Assembly (NCBI GenBank): GCA_035273665.1 | Contig: DATEOW010000015.1 | Span: 1-12,149, forward strand | Reading direction: 5' to 3' | DNA from: DATEEW01 sp035273665 | GTDB lineage: Bacteria; Pseudomonadota; Gammaproteobacteria; Burkholderiales; SG8-39 | DNA: 12,149 nucleotides | Shown here: positions 1-5,851 of the stretch, piece by piece | How the letters are laid out: each line of letters opens with the position of its first letter | Numbering within the stretch: position 1 is the stretch's first letter | Position numbers and translations under genes: made by a program | Notes under the pieces: model-generated | What the model was told of the DNA's origin: nothing | The model's input: only the letters and a program-made list of their open reading frames with translations | The model's database searches: none

Positions 1-133
1 ATCCGGACCGGTCGAGTTTAGCGAGTAGTGCATCAATTTCTTCGCGAACCGCCGGCGCAGTCACAGCGGTGTGAGCGGGCATAGAAAAAATAAATACTAA
101 AACAAGAAGTAAAAGTCTTATGCGTTCACGCAT
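1..133 (-). CDS. Secreted small protein, N-terminal part (possibly DUF5329 family), runs off the left edge
   Basis: Reading leftward from an ATG at 133-131, the frame stays open to the window edge (44 residues visible). The N-terminus is a typical export signal: a basic start (MRERIR), a hydrophobic core LLLLVLVFIFS, then a small-residue stretch with a plausible cleavage near PAHTA. The mature part begins with VREEIDALLAKLDRSG. That opening helix resembles DUF5329 proteins, small periplasmic proteins that continue with a Cys/Asn-rich block after 'SG'; the diagnostic part lies outside the window, so the family is only a suggestion. The ATG overlaps the end of the upstream VOC gene by 8 nt (ATGCGTGA), which implies translational coupling in one operon. 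Confidence 0.6.
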   Translation of the reverse strand, partial: MRERIRLLLLVLVFIFSMPAHTAVTAPAVREEIDALLAKLDRSG

Positions 134-551
134 CGGGAGCCGTCGTTGCGGCATCCGCCTCATAACCTTGGCCCTGCCACTGAAGCAGGCAGAAGCCGTT
201 GCCGAAGGGATCGCTCATTGTGGCTAACCGCCCCCACCCGAAACATGCGATTTCACCTTCAAGTACGGCACCAGCCCCACAGGCTCTGCTTACTGCCTTC
301 TCGATGTCATCGACAATGAAATCAAGATGCACTGGCGTCCAATGTCGATGGTATTCGCGTCGTTGTATCGTCTCAGGGCTCGGGTAGGAACCTGCTTTCT
401 TGAAAGTGAGATAAAGCGAGGAGGATGCCCCTTCCATTTCCGCAACCGTTCCGCCGAAAAGAAAACGCTTGAACTTGAGATCGACGGCGGTCTGATAAAA
501 ACGCAGAGCCGCCTCGATATCAGGCACGTCGATGTTGATGAGCATGTCCAT
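126..551 (-). CDS. VOC superfamily (glyoxalase/bleomycin-resistance fold) protein
   Basis: A 141-residue protein with the beta-alpha-beta-beta-beta paired module of the vicinal-oxygen-chelate fold. The first half opens with INIDVPDIEAALRFY (about residues 5-19), the classic strand-helix where VOC proteins start. The second half opens with HLDFIVDDIEKAV (75-87) and closes with SDPFGNGFCLLQW (113-125), the typical C-terminal turn and strand. His75 and the strand following SDPFGN are where metal ligands sit in metal-using members. Substrate cannot be told from sequence; family members include glyoxalases, dioxygenases and resistance proteins. No strong Shine-Dalgarno precedes the chosen ATG, and an in-frame ATG two codons later is also possible. 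It lies 44 nt after the 172-residue gene and overlaps the following secreted-protein gene by 8 nt, so it is probably co-transcribed. Confidence 0.88.
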   Translation of the reverse strand: MDMLINIDVPDIEAALRFYQTAVDLKFKRFLFGGTVAEMEGASSSLYLTFKKAGSYPSPETIQRREYHRHWTPVHLDFIVDDIEKAVSRACGAGAVLEGEIACFGWGRLATMSDPFGNGFCLLQWQGQGYEADAATTAPDA

Positions 552-595
552 TGCGAGCGCTTCGCTGAAACCTCTTCGACAGAACTTGGCGGACT

Positions 596-1114
596 TTAGT
601 AGACGGCTCGCATCAAACGAGAGCGTGCCGCCGCAAGGAGCGCACGAGAATACAGTTTATGAAATCCGATAAGCAATCTGAACGGAAACCCCATGCGCGA
701 TTCACCCGTTGACTTGTTTATCACCGGTACAACCACCGAGCCGAAGTAGAGCCGGGTACATGAAAGCGGTTGCGAGACGGGCAAAACCATCAACCAGGAT
801 CGTGTGCGGCCGCCGAGATCGCACATGAGCAACTGGTTGGCCGTTCTTGCTTCCACACGCCAGGCCGAGAAGTTGCTGATCTCACCGGCAGCAAGCTGTC
901 TTGCCTGCGCGTCGGTAGACGGTTTGGCAAGGAACACGCTGAGCAACAGGCGTTCAAGCTTGAATAGGCTTCCGGTGTAAAAAGCCTCGATGTATTCCGC
1001 ATGCGAGACAGCATATGGTAGCTCGGTGGCGTAGCAATCCGTATAGGCGCCCGCGCCGGCATATTTGGCGATCAGCGCCTGTGTCGGTAGTGGACTCGCC
1101 TCAATGACGGACAT
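596..1114 (-). CDS. Uncharacterised 172-residue protein (possibly DUF2867-like)
   Basis: I do not recognise this protein with confidence. It is soluble-looking, with no signal peptide or clear membrane span. Visible blocks are YTDCYATELPYAVSHAEYIEAFYTG (24-48, acidic/aromatic), FKLERLLLSVFLAKPS (51-66, amphipathic helix), FSAWRVEARTANQLLMCDLGGRTRSWL (82-108) and TRLYFGSVVVP (120-130). The Trp/Arg pattern followed by RLYFGSVVVP recalls the beta-barrel core of DUF2867-type proteins, but this is a weak impression. It starts 32 nt after the SDR stop and ends 44 nt before the VOC gene, so it belongs to the same minus-strand unit. The start ATG has only a poor ribosome-binding site. The C-terminus is helical and basic. 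Confidence 0.72.
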   Translation of the reverse strand: MSVIEASPLPTQALIAKYAGAGAYTDCYATELPYAVSHAEYIEAFYTGSLFKLERLLLSVFLAKPSTDAQARQLAAGEISNFSAWRVEARTANQLLMCDLGGRTRSWLMVLPVSQPLSCTRLYFGSVVVPVINKSTGESRMGFPFRLLIGFHKLYSRALLAAARSRLMRAVY

Positions 1115-1146
1115 ATATGCAGCTTAACCGTTGCCTCGAAAAACCA

Positions 1147-1851
1147 CTAACAGTGCTCCCAGAACGCTTCATTCCAGGGCCGGAGGTCAATCTCGCTTGA
1201 CCATGCACTTCGCGGTTGCTGATGGAGCGCGAGTATCGATATTGCAATGTCGTTCGGATCGGACTGCGGCTCGACAGTGGAGGTGAGAGCAGACTCTGCG
1301 ATGTCTGCATCGATGAGCACGTGGGCGACATGGATGCCGAATGGCCACAACTCCCTTCCCATGACTTGTGCGAGCGCACGCTGACCGAATTTTCCGACAG
1401 CCAAATTCAAATGGCCGGCGCGTCCTAACACCGATGATGTCGATCCGATGAGAAAAATGCTCCCTTTGCCATTTGTTTTCATGATTCGCCCTGCCGCTTG
1501 GCTGACCAGAAAGGCGCCGAAACAATTGTGCCTCCACGCACTTTCAAATGCCGGAGTGGAGATAACCAGCGTTTCGCCCGGCCCGGACTCTTGCAGGGAA
1601 TAGACGACTAAGGAAGGGCAACCCTGGCTGGCGACGATTTGGTCGAAAACGCACTGTACGTCCGCTTCATGTGTGACATCGCCACCGTAGGATTCGGCCC
1701 GAACGCCATGCTCACGCAAATCTCGACACAGCGGCGCTAAGCGGTTCGCGTCCCGCGATACCAGCGCCAGATTGAAGCCCGATGAAGCGAGCTTGTTCGC
1801 AAGCGCGTAGCCGAATCCTGGCCCCGCTCCGACGATGACGGCTGTTCCCAT
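1147..1851 (-). CDS. Short-chain dehydrogenase/reductase (SDR), atypical active site
   Basis: With the start at ATG 1851-1849 the protein has 234 residues, close to normal SDR length. The N-terminal VIVGAGPGFGYALANKLA (5-22) is the Rossmann nucleotide-binding turn. SRD (32-34) after the second strand suits NADP(H) binding, and GDV at 57-59 is the adenine-ring contact. Asn109, the Ser cluster IGSTSS (135-140) and Lys154 match the catalytic Asn, Ser and Lys. The tyrosine expected four residues before the lysine is Leu150. GIHVAHVLIDADI (172-184) matches a subgroup that commonly lacks the Tyr. The frame is open upstream to ATG 2067, giving 306 residues, but that 72-residue addition is Arg/Ser-rich, unlike a Rossmann protein, so I prefer the internal start. 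First gene of the leftward unit; substrate unknown. Confidence 0.87.
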   Translation of the reverse strand: MGTAVIVGAGPGFGYALANKLASSGFNLALVSRDANRLAPLCRDLREHGVRAESYGGDVTHEADVQCVFDQIVASQGCPSLVVYSLQESGPGETLVISTPAFESAWRHNCFGAFLVSQAAGRIMKTNGKGSIFLIGSTSSVLGRAGHLNLAVGKFGQRALAQVMGRELWPFGIHVAHVLIDADIAESALTSTVEPQSDPNDIAISILALHQQPRSAWSSEIDLRPWNEAFWEHC

Positions 1852-1910
1852 CGATGCGTTTCTTGGCGCGGCGGCCGAGGCCGAGGGCCGAGAGGACGAG
1901 TTGTCGTAGT

Positions 1911-1930
1911 TTCGCCTTCCGGAAGGGGAA
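1911..1930. repeat. Inverted repeat with a perfect CCTTCCGGAAGG core
   Basis: The core 1915-1926 is a perfect 12-bp palindrome. It extends to 20 bp with a single mismatched pair (1914/1927). It sits 60-79 bp upstream of the preferred SDR start. It could be an operator for the SDR unit; nothing in the sequence identifies the binding protein. Confidence 0.4.
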
Positions 1931-2155
1931 GCCCGGTCCCGCACACGGCGGTCTTGTGATGTGCCTGCAGTAATCCGAGCCGCACGGCGAAAACTAAACA
2001 ACAGCTCTACCGGGCCGAAACGCAGTTTGCGCCAAACTTTCATTCCTTCCCACATCGTTGCGATCATTTCTCTTTTCCCCCCCCGAGATACGACGAGCGC
2101 CGCGTACGGTTATCTACCGACGTAGGCCAACCATCATGGTGCAGCGGCTACCGAT

Positions 2156-2213
2156 CCCTAAAGGCTGAGTTCAGGCAGCCGTAGTGGAAAGATCCGGTCG
2201 CCCGATGTTAGGC
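2156..2213 (-). repeat. attC-like element (candidate integron recombination site)
   Basis: Read on the minus strand, the element begins with GCCTAAC (2213-2207), an exact match to the RYYYAAC R'' core. It ends with TTTAGGG (2162-2156), a degenerate R' core; CCTAA pairs with TTAGG. AACTCAG (2171-2165) just before R' matches the L'-R' spacer found in many class 1 cassette attC sites. Between them, TCGGGC (2205-2200) can pair with GCCTGA (2176-2171), and CCG with CGG nearer the loop. The 58-nt length is within the known attC range. Against it: the spacers flanking the inner stem are asymmetric, and no integrase or second site is visible. Confidence 0.3.
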
Positions 2214-2351
2214 ACAAAACAAAAATAAGAGAGAACCCAAAGGTCCTACGGGGGGAGGGAAGGCGACTGCAAGCCTCTGGGCAGCACTAGGAAACCAAAA
2301 CTTGGATAGCACCCGCTTGGATGCAGGCATTTGAGGTGGGCAACCGGCGGC

Positions 2352-2615
2352 TTATGCCTCTTCCGTGAGGGCAAAAAGCGGAAGTTGCGAGATGCCAAGC
2401 AAAACGGCCGATTCAACCGATCGCTTTGCTTCCTCAAGTTTGGCCGTCATGCCGGTATGGGTGCCGGCTTGCCAGCGATATTTCTGTTCAGGTGTTTCTT
2501 GACCGCTTAATTCGACGAAACCCAGTTTTTTCTTGCCCAGCCAATAGCCGTGCGAACGGTAGCCTCTTTCCCAATAGGGTTTCGTTCTCGCCGGTTTTCT
2601 TTTCTTCGTGGCCAT
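2352..2615 (-). CDS. Small basic hypothetical protein, coupled to the glucan synthase gene
   Basis: An 87-residue protein starting at ATG 2615-2613, only 10 nt after the stop of the GH17-GT2 gene, which suggests one transcript and coupled translation. The N-terminus is strongly basic and aromatic (MATKKRKPARTKPYWERGYRSHGYW). It is followed by KKKLGFVEL and YRWQAG (46-51), which look like short beta strands, and then an amphipathic helix with the block EEAKRSVESAVLLGISQLPLF (61-81). It has no signal peptide or transmembrane span. I do not recognise the family. The frame is open further upstream to 2801, but that part is inside the GH17-GT2 gene and is overlap only. Possible roles are an RNA/DNA-binding protein or an accessory factor of glucan synthesis; neither is shown by sequence. 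Confidence 0.72.
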   Translation of the reverse strand: MATKKRKPARTKPYWERGYRSHGYWLGKKKLGFVELSGQETPEQKYRWQAGTHTGMTAKLEEAKRSVESAVLLGISQLPLFALTEEA

Positions 2616-2625
2616 GTCTTGTGTT

Positions 2626-5286
2626 TTAACTGGCCGCGCCACTTGTGGCAAGCGGGCTGGGCGCCAAAGGCAATACTTCCGTTGCCTTTGTTGCCTTGCG
2701 CGCTTCCTCGGCATCGCGCGCTGAGATGGCGGCGCACACGAGTGAAGACAAATAAGGCAGCGCTTGGGCCGAAAGTATAGCGGCCCATAGAATCGCTTCA
2801 CGGTGATTGGTGCCCATCGTGTACAGCGTCACTCCCGCGGCCATGAGCAAGGTCACCGCCATTAAAGCCTCTTCGCGCACGGGGGCGAAAGCACCGAACC
2901 ATCCGCCGCCCGCAACCCCCTTCGCCGTGCGAATGAAGGTGCCTTTCTTTTGGATCAAGCCCGAGAACACGCCTCGTGCAATCGCATGCGATAAGCCCAT
3001 GCTCGCCACGGAGGCGCCGATTACGTCGAGCCAGCTGCAATCGACGCGCTTACGGTAGAGCACCGGGCCGAAGAAGGCTTTACAGACGAAGAAACCGAGA
3101 ATGGGGAAGAGGAACAGGTCCAATGGCATGTTGAAAATCCAAGGCCAGTGAACCATGGCAAGCGTCCAATACAGCGCGAGGAAACTGAAGACCAAATGTA
3201 GCGCATCGGCGAACCAAGAGAACCATCCGGTGAGGAAGTGAAAGCGTTGTCCCCCGTTCAGCTTGCCTCGCCGCGTTAGCCAGCCCCAACGGTGCTTGAG
3301 GATCTGCATTGCGCCAAAGGCCCAGCGCGTGCGTTGCGATTTAAACGCTTTGAAATCCGCCGGCGTCAGTCCGCGACCCAGGACAGCGTCAACGTAGCGT
3401 GTTTCGAGGCCTTCGTTCATCAAGCGCAGGCCGAGTTCGGCGTCTTCGCAGATGCACCATTCCGACCAGCCGCCGGTGCCGGCAAGCGCGTCCTTACGCA
3501 CCAGAGTCATCGTGCCATGTTGAATGATCGCATTGCGTTCGTTGCGGTGATGCATGCCGATGCGGAAGAAACCATCGAATTCCCAATTGCACATGCGTTG
3601 AAAGGCGCTGCCTTCAAAGTCACGATGCGCCTGCGGCGCTTGCACCACGGCAACCGTAGGATCCGCAAAATGCGGCGTCAGCGTCTTGAGCCAGTGACGT
3701 TCGACGACATAATCTGCGTCGACCACGCCCACGATTTGCGCCCGCGGATCGGTTTGTTTGAGACCGTAGTTGAGCGCGCCGGCCTTGAATCCTGGCCAGT
3801 TCTCCAGATGGAAAAAGCGGAAACGCGGCCCGGCGCTCTCGCACCATACCTTCACGGGTTCCCACACGGCCGGGTCCTTGGTGTTGTTATCGAGCACCAG
3901 TACTTCGAAGTCTTCGTAGTCAAGGTGAGCCAGACTTTGCAGCGTCATGATCACCATGTCGGGCGGTTCGTTGTAACAGGCCAGATGAACGGACACGAAC
4001 GGACGGGGCGCATCGGCATCCATCACGGGAATGAACTCACGCTGCCAAGCGCGCCGCCACATCACCTCGGTAAACTCGAAAGCGTTCGCGAGCAGCACCG
4101 CAATCATCGCTACCAGCGCGGGGAGTAAAAGAAAGAACATGGTCCAGTCGAGCCAATCGAGATAGAACTCGAAGGGCACGCCGATCAGCCAGACGATTAG
4201 CGTTGCCGATGCTTGTATGAGCGCACAGAAGAAGAGCTTCCCCGCAAAGCGAAAACGGCGGAAAGCGGCCGCAAAGAAATACATGAACGGCGCGGCCAGC
4301 AACGCGGCCGCCAGTGCTTTACCGGGCCAGATTTGGTCTCCAACCACCGGGCCGGCGAGCGGAAACTTGGGATTGCGGTCGGCGTAGAACAAACCCCAGT
4401 ACGCGCCCGCTCTTCCTTCCAGCTCCTGTTTCCAGGGCTGGTCGAAGGCTTCCATAAAATAGTAATCCAGGTCGCGCTCGGCCGCCTTCTCCAAAAACGC
4501 GCGAACGAAAGCCGCTTCACTCTCGATCGACGGATAAGCGCCGCGCTGCCGGTCGCCTTGACTCGGCCAGCCGACTTCGCCAATGACGATCCGTTTCCGG
4601 GGATACGCACGCTGCAATTCGTCATAGCTATTCATGACGTGGTCGACAGCATATTCCACCGGCGTACCTTCCCAGTAGGGCAAGAGGTGGATGGTGATGA
4701 AGTCGACGTTGCGCACCAATTCCGGGTACTTCAGCCAGATATGCCAGGGCTCCGCAGTGGATACAGGCACACGCACTTTGCCCCGGACTTCCTTCAAATA
4801 CCGGACAAGGTCTTTGACGCTCACTTCACCGCGCAGCACGGATTCGTTGCCGACGATGACCCGATCGACGTGGCGGTTGTTACGGACCGTCTCGATCAGC
4901 GCATCGATTTCTTTTTGATTGTTCTCTTCGCGCATATCCAGCCAGGCGCCCGCCGTAACATTCATGCCGTATGCCCGCGCCAAGCGCACGACGGCAGGAT
5001 TTTCGGTCGACGTGTAGGTGCGAATGCGTTTGGTCACGCTGGACAATAGCTTCATGTCCGCTTCGAGCTCTTCCTCCGTCGGGAAGCGTTTTTTTGTTGG
5101 ATCGTCGTCGCGCTGAAAGCCGCTGTACGCCATGCCGTTGACCTTGGCGGTCCAATCGGGCAATAGAACCGGGCGGTTGATCCACTGCCAGAAAGCCAGA
5201 TTCAACAGCGCGATGATGATGGTGACCAGAAGCGCCGAAAGCGACAGCTGAGAGCTGCGGGGACGCTGGACGGAAGAATCGTTCAA
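2626..5286 (-). CDS. ndvB: NdvB-like inner-membrane beta-glucan synthase, GH17-GT2 fusion
   Basis: An 886-residue bifunctional membrane protein. One span (about 14-36) is followed by a periplasmic GH17 beta-1,3-glucan hydrolase/transglycosylase domain (about 45-315), with acid/base Glu148 in VGNES, nucleophile Glu237 in IGEVGWPS, and the aromatic blocks HLLPYW (200-205) and MEAFDQPWK (278-286). Three spans (about 323-345, 350-371, 380-403) place the next domain in the cytoplasm. This is a GT2 synthase (430-660) with HLACYNEP (434-441), D466, DAD at 523-525, ED at 614-615 and QRTRW at 651-655, the full D, DxD, ED, QxxRW set of processive synthases using UDP-sugars. C-terminal spans lie near 690-742 and 806-852. 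The architecture matches Pseudomonas aeruginosa NdvB (cyclic beta-glucan, biofilm tolerance). Start is TTG; the next Met (52) would delete the first span. The symbol is by architecture, not proven orthology. Confidence 0.93.
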   Translation of the reverse strand: MNDSSVQRPRSSQLSLSALLVTIIIALLNLAFWQWINRPVLLPDWTAKVNGMAYSGFQRDDDPTKKRFPTEEELEADMKLLSSVTKRIRTYTSTENPAVVRLARAYGMNVTAGAWLDMREENNQKEIDALIETVRNNRHVDRVIVGNESVLRGEVSVKDLVRYLKEVRGKVRVPVSTAEPWHIWLKYPELVRNVDFITIHLLPYWEGTPVEYAVDHVMNSYDELQRAYPRKRIVIGEVGWPSQGDRQRGAYPSIESEAAFVRAFLEKAAERDLDYYFMEAFDQPWKQELEGRAGAYWGLFYADRNPKFPLAGPVVGDQIWPGKALAAALLAAPFMYFFAAAFRRFRFAGKLFFCALIQASATLIVWLIGVPFEFYLDWLDWTMFFLLLPALVAMIAVLLANAFEFTEVMWRRAWQREFIPVMDADAPRPFVSVHLACYNEPPDMVIMTLQSLAHLDYEDFEVLVLDNNTKDPAVWEPVKVWCESAGPRFRFFHLENWPGFKAGALNYGLKQTDPRAQIVGVVDADYVVERHWLKTLTPHFADPTVAVVQAPQAHRDFEGSAFQRMCNWEFDGFFRIGMHHRNERNAIIQHGTMTLVRKDALAGTGGWSEWCICEDAELGLRLMNEGLETRYVDAVLGRGLTPADFKAFKSQRTRWAFGAMQILKHRWGWLTRRGKLNGGQRFHFLTGWFSWFADALHLVFSFLALYWTLAMVHWPWIFNMPLDLFLFPILGFFVCKAFFGPVLYRKRVDCSWLDVIGASVASMGLSHAIARGVFSGLIQKKGTFIRTAKGVAGGGWFGAFAPVREEALMAVTLLMAAGVTLYTMGTNHREAILWAAILSAQALPYLSSLVCAAISARDAEEARKATKATEVLPLAPSPLATSGAAS

Positions 5287-5482
5287 GAAAACCCTCTACA
5301 AATTGGGACCGCGCCGGCCCGGGATAAAATCTAGGGGCAACACATGGTGGCGACGGGCGCGTATTCTAGCCTCGCCCTCGCGTACCTGCGACATTCTGTC
5401 CGTCATAATGCGCATTGCCTCGCCGAATTTGCGGAAGTCGGCCGTAGCCTCGTCTCGATAAGCAGACACTCATAGAGAAAAT
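5287..5482. other. Divergent intergenic region of the glucan locus
   Basis: This 196-bp region must carry promoters for the GH17-GT2 gene (leftward) and the small membrane protein gene (rightward). I found no convincing sigma-70 -35/-10 pair on either strand and no strong palindrome, so the regulation of this unit is not readable here. Confidence 0.4.
5292..5297 (-). promoter_or_regulatory. Shine-Dalgarno AGAGGG fixing the TTG start of the GH17-GT2 gene
   Basis: On the minus strand AGAGGG lies 5 nt before the TTG at 5286-5284. This good spacing, with no ATG until codon 52, decides the start. A rare start codon suggests moderated translation. Confidence 0.65.
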
Positions 5483-5851
5483 ATGCGCTTTTATCTTCGT
5501 ATCTGGACCCCCGCCCTAGCGGCTTTGCTTCTGGCCCTCGTCGCTCGCTATGCCTTCATTCAACCGGCGCCTATTGGTGCCCTTTGCGCCTCGGCGATGA
5601 CGCCGTGGTGGTGCGGTTTGAGACAGGCTTTGATCATGACCTTTGCAACCCAAGGACTCGGCTTCGCCGCCCTCATATTGGGTGTATTGGCGGTTTTCAG
5701 CCGAAGCCGGCGCGTTTCCCTGTTGGGGGTTTGCGTCGGGCTCTTCGGTTTGGTTTTGTATTGCTACGAGATGTCCGCGGTGGGTCTGACCTTAAGCGTG
5801 CTTACTTTGGCGCGTGTCGCGCAGTTGCCGAAGCCGGCGGTCGGGCCATAG
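5483..5851 (+). CDS. Small integral membrane protein between the two GH17 genes
   Basis: A 122-residue, strongly hydrophobic protein with about four predicted membrane spans (roughly 7-28, 48-70, 79-97 and 100-115) and Cys residues at 35, 44, 83 and 93 that could face the periplasm. ATG at 5483 is preceded by the purine-rich TAGAGAAAAT, an acceptable but not strong ribosome-binding site. It is transcribed divergently from the GH17-GT2 gene (196 bp between) and converges on the second GH17 gene, overlapping its last 60 bp. I do not recognise the family. Its place inside the glucan locus suggests a membrane accessory role (assembly, export or regulation), but that is context only. The hydrophobic pattern over its full length argues that it is a real gene and not a shadow. 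Confidence 0.68.
   Translation: MRFYLRIWTPALAALLLALVARYAFIQPAPIGALCASAMTPWWCGLRQALIMTFATQGLGFAALILGVLAVFSRSRRVSLLGVCVGLFGLVLYCYEMSAVGLTLSVLTLARVAQLPKPAVGP

Larger units (their letters stand above)
1852..2351. other. About 500 bp without a confident gene, upstream of the SDR
   Basis: This stretch separates the glucan locus from the SDR unit. The SDR frame stays open on the minus strand as far as ATG 2067. The first 30 or so codons of that extension (MIATMWEGMKVWRK...) look more protein-like than the Arg/Ser-rich remainder, so a fused, decayed or misread N-terminus is possible. It also holds three overlapping or adjacent GGCCGAG units (1873-1892), an inverted repeat at 1911-1930, a C8 run (2077-2084) and an attC-like element (2156-2213). 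No tRNA or intrinsic terminator was seen. Confidence 0.5.

Noticed and set aside
1860..2000. Possible group II intron 3' end on the minus strand (GCCGTGTGCGGGACCGGG-like run)
   Set aside because: No domain V 34-nt hairpin with its closing strand could be built, and no reverse transcriptase is present.
2100..2160. Possible tRNA-like fold in the intergenic region
   Set aside because: No cloverleaf with a T-loop GTTCRANNC and a 7-bp acceptor stem could be assembled.
2246..2437. Minus-strand 63-codon frame overlapping the end of the 87-residue gene
   Set aside because: Out of frame with the better-supported small gene, Pro/Arg-rich, with no ribosome-binding site or recognisable pattern.
3292..4128. 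Plus-strand open frame (278 codons) opposite the GT2 domain
   Set aside because: It lies wholly within the GT2 coding region, which has all catalytic motifs on the minus strand.
4213..5049. Plus-strand open frame (278 codons) opposite the GH17 domain of the fusion gene, faintly resembling the frame at 6275-7390
   Set aside because: The resemblance arises because the sense strands encode homologous GH17 domains; both are antisense shadows.
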